A stretch of DNA of 64,000 bases from Hirundichthys speculiger (taxonomy: Eukaryota; Chordata; Actinopteri; Beloniformes; Exocoetidae), in assembly GCA_018398805.1 (NCBI GenBank), contig JAGFBZ010001170.1, positions 1,885,001-1,949,000 of the forward strand. Reading direction: 5' to 3'. Below the pieces are notes generated by a model that was given only the letters and a program-made list of their open reading frames with translations, was not told where the DNA came from and ran no database searches. The first letter of the stretch is position 1. Every line of letters begins with the position of its first letter. The position numbers and the translations under genes were made by a program. Below, in pieces: positions 9,158 to 22,414 of this stretch.

Positions 9158-12100
9158 ATGTCGTTCTTTAAGAGGAAAGGTGAGGAAGAAGAAGCTCCCG
9201 CGTCAGGCTGCAGCGGCCCCGCTGTTCACAGTGAAGAGTATTGCTGAAAACGGATAAGTCCTTACTAAGATGAAACTAAAACTGATTGAGACTGCAGGGG
9301 TGATTCGTTCAGGGATGCAGCGGTGTCGGTGTTTCCCTGAAGCTAGTCGCGGTATAACAGTTAGCTTAGCGGTGGCCTCTCTGTCCTCTCTCTTATCTGT
9401 TGGTCAGGGTGGCATTAAAGCTGCCACGGTGACCTGACAACAGCCTTTCAGCCCGCTGGCTATTTAGAATCGTTTAATGTCATTTGGCACGAATGTCAAA
9501 ATGCGCTTTAGCAGCTTGTGAAGGTTAGAGAGACAATCTCACACAGCTTTTTCGACCAAGACATGTTGGATCCTATTTGAAATCTGGCATAAATAAAATG
9601 GTGCTTCGACGTTAAGTCATGAGAAATGTTTAAACATGTTCAGGGAGGTTGCCTGGAGTTAAACCTCAACTGTATAATCTTCATAACTTCATTGCACACC
9701 ACTGGTTTTAGCTTCGTGTTACCTTTTGGCTGACATGCTTTGATAGAAAGAAGACAGAAGTAACGGGCCGGAGAGGAGGGCCAGTGATGGTGAAACAGAC
9801 TCTGCATGTGTTGGCGTTTTCCTCGGGAAACCTGCACACAAACGTCCCTATCTCAGAAACTGTCCATCCAAGAGACAAGACTGATGACTTCTCTGTTATA
9901 GCAATCAAAGCAGCTGACACAGCAGGTTTCCAAAATGAGGAAATGCCAGAGAGACTTCACATTGAATGCTCTGTATCAGGGTGTTTATTAGGGCTGACCG
10001 GAAGTGAGTTTCTTTTGAAGTAGGAAGTTTAATATATAGCTGGAAACTTTTTACATGGGATAAAGTTTGCAGTTTATTGATGAGCCAAAGCCATTTTTAT
10101 TTATATAGAAGCTTTTTTGTGTATTATTTATGGTTTTGTGGTAATGCTCCCTTTTTTTTCCTTAAAAAACACAGAACAGTTGTACTGTGAATGTGTACTT
10201 TTCTCAGAGCAAGCAAGGACATCTTGTGTCATGCACACTGTGTTTTATTTCACTGCCATAAAAGTTCACAGAGTTTAGCCCTTTCTATTCTGTGGCAGAG
10301 AGCTCTGATTTTATGCTGAGACTTAGATTCACAGAAAGCATCTTTTGTGGTATTTGTCCAGCCGCTGAGACCTTGAAATGGATATTTGGTCCAACAGCAC
10401 TGCACAGTCTGAAGATATGAATTAGAAAGCGAGTCACTCTGATGAGTGGGGGCCACCTTGTCTGTGCACTCATTCCTCTTTCAGTTTTATGTGCCAGGCA
10501 GATCAAGAGCTTAGGAGTGACTTCAGATATGTGTAGTGTTAGATGGTTTTGGGAACAGGCCATACATTTGAACTCAGAACTTTGGAAAAACTTAATACCG
10601 TTATTAAAGCTGTACATGTCCTTTCTGAGCAGTCAGGAAGATGAAGATGGTCACTGTGGAAGTAGAGCGCTCACAGTACCTGTGAGTGCTTAACTTCCAT
10701 ATTTAACTCCACATCTGCCAGCAAGAGTAGCTAAGCTGCAAGGCTGCAGTAAATTACTTGTTTTTCATCAAATATATCAAATTTCGGATTATGTCATGAT
10801 GTAACTTGATATCTTTTTTCCTGTCTTGTCAACTTGCTACATTCATTCTGGTTTTTTTTTTCTTACTGCCCATTCAAAATGTTGTGTGCGCCTTCACTTA
10901 CACCCCTGCTCTCATCTTTCTCCCTGCAGGCAACAAAAGCAAAGAACCTGAGAGAGTGACTGATGCTAAGGTCAATAGAGGTGAGCTCATCTTTGCTTCT
11001 ACAAGGTTATGAAGATGTCACATAGTGGTGTTGGGAGAAAACACACATCGGTAAAGTAAAAGTGGGATTGTTTTATATTTGGCAACAAAAGGCTAACGGG
11101 AAAAATAGTTGCCATTTCAGTCTGTGTGATTTTAACTTGATTAATGCGACAAACTCTGGATTAGAAGTGTATGTTTCTGATATGGAATATTGTCACAAGA
11201 ACCACATTTGTTAACTGAGCCCATTGAAGAACACTGAGCAGTTTGTTTGAGAAAACAAACTGCACAGCCGGAGGCCTTTGTCCACTGTGAGCTCTTTCAG
11301 CAACACTAAAGAAACTTTTCATCCAAGTCACGCTCATGTCATACATTTAGGCCACTGAAAACTTTGATTTCATTGTATTATTTTCCTTCTTTCTTTCTTT
11401 TTTTTTTCCCACCAAATTCATGTTTTCTGCCCTCTTATCCTCCACTCGCAGCTCCAGTGAGTCCTCATTCTCCATCGCTAGCACTAAGAAACCACAATGC
11501 CATCCAGGAGGCTGCTGGGCCCAGCCACGTGGCCATCAACGCCATATCTGCCAACATGGACTCCTTTGCCCGTGGCCGCACCGCCATCCTCAAGAAACAG
11601 CCGAGCCACATGGAGGCTGTGCACTTTGGAGACCTCGGTACAAAAGCAATATTGATGTGTTTTGTGGTCATGACGGATAAAGAACTAGAAGTTAAACACG
11701 AAACGGAAGGTTGTTTATATCAGGAACATTCTGGGCTTATCTGATTTTTGATTTGAAACATAGGCCTGTTTTATCAACCAGACAGTTATTAAGCATCAAA
11801 AGTTTTACTGCATGCCTGGAAGGGTGGCAAAGGAGAGGGGGAAGCTGAGATATTCTGCTAGTTGCAGTCCGTAATTTATTCTGCTTGAAGTTTACTGTCC
11901 TCTGCACACTGGACCTTCATACATAAATAAAACTGCTGTCCCAGCAGATGAGAAAAAGTACACAGCAGAGGGAAAAAAAGAGGTCTGCAACTGTTTATTA
12001 TTTTTATCTTGCCAGTTATTTTCTTAAATATTTAATTGATATATTAGCAATGTGTGAACATTTTAATTTGAAGTGTTGATATTAATCCTGTTTTACTCTA

Positions 12101-15100
12101 TACAGTCATGGAAAAAATTATTAGACCACCCTTGTTTTCTTCAGATTTCTTGTTCATTTTAATGCCTGGTACAACTAAAGGTACATTTGTTTGGACAAAC
12201 ATAACAATAACCACAAAGATTGCTCATAAGAGTTTTATTTAAGAGCTGATATCTTACCATTTTCCATGGTTTTCTTGATTATAACCTAAATCACTTAAGT
12301 TTTTACATCAATAGCTATGGCGTTGTACTGCCAAAAACAATGCTTTTATGCATTCAGTGTTTTCTTTTCTGTCTGTTTTAGTCACATGATGATGTTTAGT
12401 GGTACCAGGTATTAAAATGAACAAGAAAGTGAAGAAAAAATGGTGGTCTAATAATTTTTTCCATGACTGTAAATACCAAACTGTAACGGATTAAAAAGAA
12501 GGGCAAAATCTACTTATTTAAGAAACTAAAACCAAAGAATTCTTGTTTTTGTGCCTAAAAAGTGAACATAACAAGCAGAGTCAGAACCCTTTATTATCAC
12601 TGCAGCATTCAAGAATGACTACTCTGCTTGGTACAGACAAACCCAGCTCACGCTTCAATCTCATAGGAGTGAACTATTTTTTAAATTTAATTTATTTTAA
12701 AAAGTGACAAGTGATTTTAGGATGTAAATCAATCAATTGTTTCAGCTCAGAAAAATTGTAATGAAATACGCTATTCACAGAAAGTTAGGGATCTTCAGCT
12801 TTTGGACGAAACTTCAGAATGCACCTAAAACGCACTATAGCCTTTACAGGTGAATATAACGTTCTCTAAACCTTTGAATGCACATGTCAGTTTTTGGTCT
12901 GTGTGCTCAATGAGATGCGCTCTATAATTAGCTTGCTGAATGGCATCAGTTGAGTTAGTGTGTATGCACAGTAGCATGCCAGGCATTCTACTGTGCATAC
13001 ACACTAGCACAGTAGCATGCCTGGCATGTTTAAATGTTGGAGACAGGAACTCTACAAGCAAGTTGGCCTGAGAATAGCTGGGGTGAGTCAGATCAAGGTG
13101 GAGAAACCTGTGCTGCAGCCCTGTTCAACAAAAGATCTGCAACTTGCAAGGTCGTGCTGATTCTGGAAAGAATTGATGGAAGTTAGGAGGAGGAGGAGGA
13201 GGAGGAGGAGGAGGAGGAGGGGTATAAGAGGCGGGGCAAGGTTAACTTCATTCTTAGCTTCCAGGTAGCTGTTAAAGCTAAGCCTAAGGGTCAGTAGGCT
13301 GGCAGCGTAAACTATACTATTGAGCACTATAACATGATATTTCCCTGTCTCTTTTTTGCTGCTGCTTTAAAGGTGGCTTTGTAACATGCAAATGAAGCTG
13401 GGGCCTTGATTATTCAGACACAGATGCTGCACTAATTGTGATTTTCAATGGCTTTCAGTATCGAGCTGGAGGTGACTGAGTGTGAAGTATCTGAAAAGGT
13501 TGATTGAAAAGCACCACACACTACACGACACCTCTCGCAGTGTCATCTTGTTTTCAAAGGAGCAAAGATGACACCCACACAGCTTCAGCCCACACTTCAG
13601 CCAAGGTACAGCAGATGTGCTCCTACTTTGTCAACGAGCAGGTGTCAGGTTTTTGGTCAACATCTGCTATCATGGCCCCCAAACAGCCACTCTCAATTCA
13701 AGACATCCCACAGTCAAATAATGTGACATCCATATGTGAATCAGATTTTTCCTGATGCAGCTACAGATCAGAGTCTGATGTGGTTGGACTGTCAGAGCTT
13801 TCTGTGGAATTGCTGACCGTTTCATATACATGTGAGCGACAGAACACGCATGGTTGTTTTTGACACAGTATTCAGAACAGTTTGTCTGGGTTAAATGATC
13901 TGTGAAATTGCATAAGTCCAATGACACCTCCTCGCAGACGGAGAGCTAGAAATTCACAAGAATTCAAAACAAATATCTGAGGAGTTTAAATTCAGCTCAC
14001 AACAGCCTCCAGACTGGGGTAAATGCTTGGATGAAACGGGAAATGTGAGCTTGGGAAATCTGCGTTTTATCTACCAATTTATGTCTGAGCCACTAACAAT
14101 ATACTGTAGTTTTTAACGTTTAATGATGTGTGTTAACAGCATAAATCTTTTTGTTATATGTCAACAGCAGTATTTTTTTCTAACAATGTTGTTTGTATAA
14201 ATCTGATAATTGTGTATTTTTTATTTCTTTATTGTGGATCCTTGACTTGTTTGCTCATTTGAGTGCATGTGTGTATTCCAGGTCATTCCAGTGTGAACTA
14301 TCAGCCCCAGGAGACTCGCTCTCGGCTGTCCAAGACCGTTGACCAGGTCCTTCGAGACAATGTGGCAATGCCCCACTACACGCACTTCATGGAGCGCCGG
14401 GGCGCTGACCACATAGTCCGGTTCTGGCTTGAGGCTGAGAGCTTCCGCTCCACCAGCTGGTCACGTGTCAGAGCGCACAGCCTCAACTCAGTGAAACACA
14501 GCACGCTGGCTGAGCCTCTTCCCGCCTCTCCAGACGGCACTGAGCTCCCGAACATTGCCCAGAATTCACCCACTGCCCTCGCCCAGCACAAAACCAGTGA
14601 AGGCCCGACGGCACTGTCCGAGCGGCAGGTCCCTTCCAGTGCAGACGCAGGCCTGAGACCCAACGCACCCCGAGCAGAGACTCCCAGCAGGCAGGCACCT
14701 TCTAGAACAGGGACTCCCTCCAAGGGGCAGACAAACAGCACTCTGAGAGACGTCTCTGACAAACTCATGAAAAGTGAGTCAGCAGCGATATTATTTACAT
14801 ATTTTGTCAAATGATTATAGATCATATAAACTGACCAAAGGAAACCTAATTTAACTTAAACATTTCATCTTTATCAAGACATTGAAAAACAACGGGGAAA
14901 GTCAGTGAACAATAACAGCAAACGCTAAGCATTTCTTTTTTTTTTGTCTTTTAGTCTTTCAACATGATGTGCTGTCATTTTTTTTAATTCAGGTATAGAA
15001 AAGGATGCTGTAACTATCTTCACCAAGTACATCTCTCCAGATGCTGTGAGGCCCATCCCCATCACAGAACAGATGAGAAATGACATAGTTGGTAAGAAAT

Positions 15101-18100
15101 TGCATTTTTTTTATTTTTTTTTTTACAAAAAACAAGGACAAACTTTGTTGCTTTGTTCCTCAGTTTGATGTTTGGCTGCAGTCATAAACATTGAGTCTTA
15201 AATGATCACGTAACAATTTTCCTGTTTTTTCCCTGCGTAGCTAAGATATGTGGAGAAGATGGCATGGTAGACCCAAACTGCTTTGTCATTGCACAGTCGG
15301 TAGTCTTCAGTGTAATGGAGCAGCAGTAAGTTTCTGTCTCTTTCTTTTAACTTTGAAATGTTTCGTCATTATTTCACCACCTGGACTCCTGGTAGCAGCT
15401 GTCTTCACCTCCCACATGTTCTTCAATTTCCAGGCACTTTAGTGAATTCCTGCGGAGCCACCATTTCTGTAAATACCAGATTGAAGTGTTGACTAGTGGC
15501 TCCGTGTTCCTGGCTGACATCTTGTTCTGTGAGTCGGCTCTCTTCTACTTCTCAGAGGTGAGCGGGTTCTTTTTTTTTTTTTTTTTTTTTTTCCCTTCAG
15601 CACACAACCGTGCCTCCTCTTAACTCCTTGTTTTAGACTTGTCTCAAAACGCTAAGGTCAGTACACAATCAACATAACAAAACACACACATAAATGAATG
15701 AAGACAATTCTTTCCGCTGCCTCTGACTTGATGCTGACGTACTGCAGCCAGCTGTGGTCACAGTGACATTTAGCAGCTCTTAACTCTTAACTGTACAACA
15801 GTCCTGTGGAGCATAAATATTGCAAAATGCCCAGTGATTTGCTGTTACAATTTTTCCTGTATATGTCTTTATCAACAGTACATGGAGAAGGAAGAGGCTA
15901 TGAATGTACTGCAGTTCTGGTTAGCTGCAGACAACTTCCAGAACCAGCTGGCAGCTAAAAAGGGCCAGTATGATGGCCAGGAGGCTCAAAATGATGCCAT
16001 GATCCTTTACGACAAGTACGTGCTCTCTGTTCTTTTTGAAATTTTAATGTGATCCAAGACATTTAATCAATTGACTTGATTCTTGGAAAGCTACAATTAT
16101 GTTTGAATCTCAGAATTTATTTAGTCCCAGAGTATGTCTTTTATTTTTAAAAAGTATTTGGTAAATAGGGAAGTTTTACTTGAACTGATAGCTTTCTTGT
16201 ACCAGTTTTTATGTTGTGTGAAAAGACCAGATGCTTAAGTGGTTTGCTTTTTTTTGCCTTTGTTAAATCTTTTCTTTTTTCTACTGTACCAGCAACAATT
16301 ATCAGTTTTCTTGTTCACTAACTCAGCATGAGTTTTAACTTTTCTTTTCTTTGTTTTGCCACAAGCTGTATTTGTGTAAATCTCTTTAGTTCTGTGTTAA
16401 TTCTGTGATTTGCTGTTCAATTGTCATGCAAGAGCATGCTTTCTTTTTCTTTTTTTTTTTTTTTCCTCTTCTATTCAAGCCCGCTCTTGAATCTGATTTC
16501 TCCTGGACTCATTTTGTAAACACATGGCTCCAAACAATTCCTCCTCTCACATTTTCTTAGTACCCCAGTACATCAACTATAAAAGTCTGCAAAAGACAAA
16601 CACAGCAAGAGGAGGGGGAAAAAAAGAATGAGAAACAAAGACAGCCAGTAAATTAACAGGATCTTTCAATTGTAATATCTCTGTATCGGTGACAGAAACA
16701 TGCTCTTTTAGATGTTGTAGTCTGTCAGATTGTCAGAATAATTTTCTTTACCCATCACTGAAAATGTTTCGAAATGTGAAGGGAGACCCCTCAGAGCATT
16801 CGAAAACGACAAGCTTTCTAGAAGGAAAAAGAGTCCTTTGATTATATGCGAGTTAAGAATCTTTCAAAGAAATGATTGACGTTCCAAGGTCAGAGAAATG
16901 ATGTCCCATCATTAGATTTACACTGATCACAAGATGAGAAAACTAGTAGCATAACCTTTCTCTGAAGTACTGATGGAATAATACTGCAGAATTTCTTTTA
17001 AGTTAATAATTCGTGTTGAATGTTCATTGAGCAGTAAATTTTATCAGACAGCCACTGAATTAATGTACTTTTCCAAGGCCTCTTTCTACCATGAGACAAT
17101 ACATAATCTTTTGCTCCGGTTGTACACAAAATGAGTGATAAGCTCTGTAGTCTCTAGCGGGAGAGGCAACATTTCTGAAAGAGGCTGTATCTCATAAGTA
17201 GATTAAAATTGTGAAATGTTCTCCTTCCCAAATGCTGCTTGGGTCATTTAATGTTAGCACTTATGTCGATTACCCCGAGTGCTAAATATTATTTGCCATT
17301 TTGTTGCAAGTGCATTTCTGCTCTCACTCAAAACTGCTTCAGTTCACGTTGTGTTGGTCCCCAACTAAAGTTTTCTCTCAGTACCATCTAATAAGGGTTA
17401 TTTTAACTGTGAAAACTTCCTATATGTTTTTATAAATACAGGTTGTGTAAAAAGTAAAGAACATGAATTAATGTGAGTGAATGAGTGAGGGTGTGTTAAA
17501 GTTATGATTTTAATTCAAATGAATGCCAGTGGATTAGTTCTCTGGCTTTTCCTGGAAGGTAGAACATCTTTAAAACCTGGTAAGACTCAAACCCTCTTCA
17601 CAGTAGACATCAACAAGTGCTTCTTATATTATGTTTCTGTTTTTACTTTGTTTTTAAATCCAAACAAAATCTTTTGCAGTTGTCTCTATCTTAGACAAAT
17701 CATCTGGAGGTGATTTTTCTTTGAAATATTTAAAGGGGATATAAACATTTTGAAGGACTCCCATTTTAATGGGACTCATTCTGTCTGTCAAGGATGAGGA
17801 TTCAGTCATTCAGTACTCTGGATTAATGTTTTAATTTCTCAGACAAACTTAATTTGAACAGAAATTTAGGATTTATTTATTTTAAGATTTAAAGCCCCAA
17901 ATAAATAATGTTATCATGGACAAAGTGAATTGTAATATCAGATAACAAAGAGACCAAACAGTCAATATTTCTCACACCCCTGTAAAACCTAAAACCTAAA
18001 TGGCTCAGCTAAAGTTTTGTTTGATATGATAAAATTTAGGAGGGTGATGCATTATTTCTGTCCAAACTATAAAAATTGTTCCAACACTCAAAGCCTCATA

Positions 18101-21100
18101 AAGTTCAGCCATTTAATAGAGTCTGGCAGTTTCTGAGCATCAACAGCTGCTTGAGTGCAGTTATCTCAGTCTAAGTATTTAACAAGCAATGGCCATTTAA
18201 AAGTAAGAAAAAAAAACCTGGCTGGAATAATGTCAGGCTGATCTCGGTGGATAATTATTATTACACATTTACATAATGTGGTAGTCAATACTTATGATTA
18301 TAATCAGTTAAGCAAAGATGTGAGCTATAATTTGGAAGGTTTAGTGAATATTTTCTCCTCTTCATTACAAAAAATAGATGTACTTTCTAAAAAAAAATGT
18401 GGAAGGGATTTTCTGTAAATTGAATAATTTATCATCCTAAGCAGGTAGGGGTCTAAAATTTCATGAAAAGCTTGATAGAATTCAACTCTGGGGAAAAGCT
18501 TTAATTGCCTCCACTATCTCAGCAGCTGAAAGCAAACTCTCCAAAGAGTGCAGATCGTTCTCATTCAAATGCAGGCCAAGTTTTAATTGAAAACGATTCT
18601 GTTAACTTCAAGGAAGAAGGCTAAAACTGTGCTGTGGTAGATTACAATCAGTTAAACTTGTTGCATCCACAGCTGTCAGCGTGCGTGTGCAGAAAAATGA
18701 GCATCCACTGTCTTACAGTCAGCATGGAGTTACTTTTGCTGCATAATGTACTTGTTTATCCCTGCAGTCCGAAAGGGTAATTGGGTTCTTTCTTGCAGTA
18801 TATTACATGCTGCCAAGTTTCCGGTGAATTTATTGTTATTTGGTTTTCTGTGAAACTTTTCCATTTGTCTCGATCACAGTATGGTAAACTGGGTTAGTGG
18901 TATTTTCCAGTTGGGTGATATTGAGAGGCTGAAAGGCCAGTCGGAGGCAGCTTGGTCTCTCTCTTCATTTCTTTTAATGCCAAGCTATATTTTTGTGACT
19001 CATGAGTGTTGTGGTTTTGTCAATACATTTAATATTAAATACCACCATTTTGTTTTTTTTTTTGTGCACATACCTGCCCTCCCCATGAGCCAACAGTTTC
19101 CTGCCCCAGTTTGATGTACAGTTTTTCAGATTTACTCTTACTTGTATGTCTTTAGGTGTATCGATCTAAAAACCCTTCTCTGATCTCGTGACTCATTCTT
19201 CCATTTTTTTTTTTTCTCCAGGTATTTCTCACTCCAGGCCACCAACCCTCTGGGCTTTGGTGACTCTGTGCGGATGGAGATAGAGTCAAACATCTGCCGA
19301 GAGGGGGGCCCCCTCCCCGACTGCTTTACCACTCCACTCAGACAGGCCTGGACAACCATGGAGAAGGTCAGTTTCTCTGATAGACCCGAATCGAGGATGC
19401 TTTTATTGGTGTTTCTTGTGAGGATACAAGAATATTAAGATATAGAAAAAAAGCCTACAATGTCCAAGTGTGAAGCTGTTATTTAAATTGACTTTACCTT
19501 TACAACATTGAATTAGATGATAGGTAGGTTCCTATTTATTGGGTGCATTTTTTTAAAATAATCTTTTTGAACAGTCTTCTGGAATTTAATAGCCTCCTTG
19601 TAGGAGGTTTTACTTTGTGCCACTGAAAAAATATGCAATTACACCTCTGACAAATGGCCCTGCCTTAATGAAAGCAGAAAAGTGTTATTAGCACATAAAG
19701 GTCAGAAACAAGCCTTTGTTACTTTCGCCCAGAAACGTTATCAGGGGGCTCATTATTTTCTTACAATGTTTGCCGTGTTTTGCATTTGTTCAGGTCTACT
19801 TACCCGGGTTCCTGTCTAGCAACCTTTACTACAAATACCTGAGTGACCTCATCAATTCAGTGCAGGCGGATGAATTCGTGAATGTCAGCACTCAGAGCCA
19901 GGCCGGGCCGGCGGACAAGGACCGCTTGAGTTCAAATGTCAGCGAGGGCTCTCAGGCTCAGGTGAGCTCTCAGCTTTCACCCACGTCTTCATTGCCTGTG
20001 GAGATGTTCTCCTCCTGCTGACATTTAGACTTGTCGTGCCTTATTATGTGAGCAATGCAGATGTTAGGATCATGGATGTCCTGAAATTTAGTTGTATTCA
20101 TAAAAAATAAGACAGTGTTACCTGTTTTTCTGCTAAATATTTAGTCTGGTATCTTCATTCTTCATCACAGCAAGGTGCCAAAAAAGCAGTGATCAAGATC
20201 CTGAAAAACTTTGATGAGGCAATCACGGTGGATGTTGCCAGTCTGGACCCCGAGTCCTTGTACCAGAGGCCATATGCTGGGTGAGTGGTGGTGCCTTTTG
20301 TGATGAAACCAAAAAAAAACTATTTCACTCTGTGGGTATCATCCGAACTCATTTACAGGTTTGCTACCACCTAAGTAATGTTTTTATACATTTTCTTAGT
20401 GTCACATTCATTTTTCTCTCCCTTTATGTTCTTTTGATTTGCAAACTGCTGTTTGGGTTTAATGCTTGCATATATTTTGTTTTTATTGACTCCTCCAAAG
20501 TGCTTTTTGAGGGTGCTTCAGAAAGATCTATGCAAAAATAATTCAAGAGAGTGGTTTTACTGTCTGTCAGATTAGTTTTGTCCTTTTACTGAAAATGCAA
20601 TTATTGAATGGATACACGCAGGAGTGTTTGACTTCTGCTATCTGCACAGACCTGAGGGACAGTTTTTCTCCTTTTTGCCGTCAAATGTCTTCACTGTCTT
20701 CTCTCCTCTGTCTTCTTAGAAAGATGACTTTTGGGAAGGTTAATGAGTTGGGCCAGTTTATCAGGGAGGCAGAGCCAGAGCCGGATGTGAAGAAATCCAA
20801 AGGTAAGACACAGTCACACTTTTCTCTTTGACCTGCTCGCACTATTTATCTGCACTTCTCCTTTTTTAATCTTAGTCCTTCTCACAATGACAAACACGTC
20901 TGCGGTGGCCCTGAATATAAAGCTCCTCTAGCTGCTCCCTGCAGTTAAAAGTCTTACCAAATATTAAAGAACATTCATATAAGAAAAAAAAGTACCATTT
21001 GTTACTCTTGAGTTTTAAAATCCTACAGAAATCTCTGTGATGTTTTTTGAGCGATTTTACCATAAATGCCAATGAGTACGAGACGTTCGCTTAAATATAA

Positions 21101-21699
21101 TCTTCCTGCTTTTAAAATGTTGTGACCAGAGCAAAGTCTCACAAGACACTGAATATTTGATGATGAGCAAAGGAACAAATTTAAATTTGTGAGCACTTCA
21201 GAAATAGAATTCAGATTTTAGCAGTTGGTTCGGTGACTGAACTAAAAAACTGCGTTTTGAAGTGCAGTCCCTTTGTCTCAAACAGCCTTTTCTCTCCTCT
21301 TATTAAGGTTCCATGTTTTCTCAAGCCATGAAGAAATGGGTCCAGGGCAACTCAGATGAGGTAGGATGGGAAGATGTTCAACTGTCATAAATGATTTGGT
21401 GGTTCTGAGACGCATGCTGTCTCACTCTTACATGTTCTCATTCACGTTGTCGCTCAATGGTTATCATAGAATATAAATAGTAGTTATTGTTTTTGCTGTG
21501 ACTCTTATGATTTAAAGGCTCAGGAGGAGATGGCATGGCAGATTGCAAAGATGATCGTCAACGATGTTGTCTATCAGTCAAACCATGACAGCCCTGGCAA
21601 AGCCACTAAGGTATAAAATCTCACTCAATATTCTCAGGAGTGATGTATTGGATGAATACAGATATATATTATTTTCTTTTTTTCTGTCTGCAGTTATGA
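9158..21699 (+). CDS. akap10: A-kinase anchoring protein 10 (D-AKAP2), complete 15-exon gene
   Basis: Exons: 9158-9179, 10930-10980, 11452-11637, 14282-14773, 14993-15091, 15241-15325, 15434-15557, 15879-16015, 19222-19366, 19794-19961, 20171-20280, 20720-20802, 21308-21360, 21518-21610, 21694-21699. They sum to 1854 nt in frame and predict 617 aa (human 662). The protein anchors protein kinase A to membranes and endosomes. The N terminus MSFFKRK and the block EAAGPSHVAINAISANMDSF are hallmarks of the family. The first RGS region begins at about residue 106 (HIVRFWLEAESF, 130-141), is interrupted by a variable Ser/Pro-rich stretch (about 160-245), and resumes at IEKDAV (about 252). The second RGS region runs from about 313 to 440 (HFSEFLRSHHFCKYQIEVL, YMEKEEAMNVLQFWLAADNF). 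The PKA-binding helix is 588-605 (EEMAWQIAKMIVNDVVYQ). The protein ends TKL, a class I PDZ ligand that in mammals binds PDZK1. The last exon holds only a leucine codon and the stop. Confidence 0.96.
9180..10929 (+). other. akap10 intron 1
   Basis: This 1.75 kb intron has GT-AG ends. Its first 200 bases are GC-rich and continue the CpG-rich 5' region. I see no repeat I can name and no further exon. Confidence 0.6.
12103..12469 (+). mobile_element. 367-bp Tc1/mariner-type MITE with TA target site (copy 1)
   Basis: Terminal inverted repeats begin CAGTCATGGAAAAAATTATT and extend about 28 bp. TA dinucleotides flank at 12101-12102 and 12470-12471. There is no coding capacity. A second, very similar copy lies in the opposite orientation at 23620-23985. 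Such short TA-flanked elements are moved in trans by a Tc1/mariner transposase, which is not identifiable here. Confidence 0.88.
12957..13005. repeat. Near-perfect 49-bp palindrome in akap10 intron 3
   Basis: AGTGTGTATGCACAGTAG (12957-12974) is the exact complement of 12988-13005. The 13-base centre is itself ATGCC-A-GGCAT flanked by one mismatched pair, so the whole unit is a palindrome with one mismatch and a one-base centre. A direct repeat of its left inner part, GCACAGTAGCATGCCTGGCA, follows at 13007-13026. Confidence 0.9.
13185..13220 (+). repeat. (AGG)n microsatellite
   Basis: About twelve tandem AGG units lie in akap10 intron 3, with strong purine asymmetry on the plus strand. Confidence 0.95.
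16016..19221 (+). other. akap10 intron 8, largest intron of the gene
   Basis: This 3.2 kb intron has GT-AG ends. It is A/T-rich with several poly-T runs. I see no transposon ends, no exon-like block and no RNA gene. Confidence 0.6.
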
Positions 21700-22414
21700 C
21701 CCCACTGAGGAACCAAAGGACCGTCAATCCCTGCAGATGCTGGCCAAGCCAGTGATAAACTGTACACAGGGTTCACAGTGCAATGAACTGCATTACTCTG
21801 AGAAAGAACAAGGCATTTTATCACCTCCCTAACCACTCTGTGCGTGTGGCTGTGAGCTCGAATGAGTGATTGTTCATGCATGGACTAGTAGAAAACTCGA
21901 AGTACATCATTGTTCCAATCTTCCAACTCCGTAACACTATAAGGGTACGTGTGTAGTCTCCAGAAGAAGTCACTCCTATGGAAGAGAACATTTACTGTGT
22001 TTCCAGAGAATTGTCTGCACAGAGAAGCAGCAGCAGCCTGTCAGGAGTAAGCCTGTCTTATTTTGGACCTTGGGAGGATGTGACAAAGACTGAATTAAGC
22101 TCACTCCATTGTGACACACCTCCCCACTCCTTTTATAACCATTCCTTGTTTTTACATTGAATTCACTCCTGAGGCTCGGTCTGTTACAGCTAATCAGTTT
22201 GGAGCATTGTACAGTTTTTGCTTACCTGACCCCCGATCCATTCGGACTGGTTTTACCAGCCCGGCGCGGATCTTAGCTGTCCTGCTCTGGCCATTTTATG
22301 TACTGTTGAACAACTTGTAACGTGATGATGAAACACATGAAGAGCTGATTCACTCTTTGGACTGGCTGACCTTTTTTGTGAATATTGAGGCACCTTCACA
22401 GAGCGTAGAATAAA
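21700..22414 (+). other. akap10: akap10 3' UTR to first plausible poly(A) signal
   Basis: The untranslated region follows the TGA at 21697-21699. An AATAAA at 22409-22414 is the first canonical poly(A) signal. Further A/T-rich sequence to about 22850 could be used by longer transcripts. Confidence 0.55.

Larger units (their letters stand above)
11638..14281 (+). other. akap10 intron 3
   Basis: This 2.6 kb intron contains a Tc1-type MITE (12103-12469), a 49-bp palindrome (12957-13005) and an AGG microsatellite (13185-13220). The rest, including 13220-14281, shows nothing I can name. Confidence 0.6.

Noticed and set aside
14376..14825. 149-aa minus-strand open frame
   Set aside because: It is the antisense shadow of akap10 exon 4, which has clear family similarity on the plus strand.
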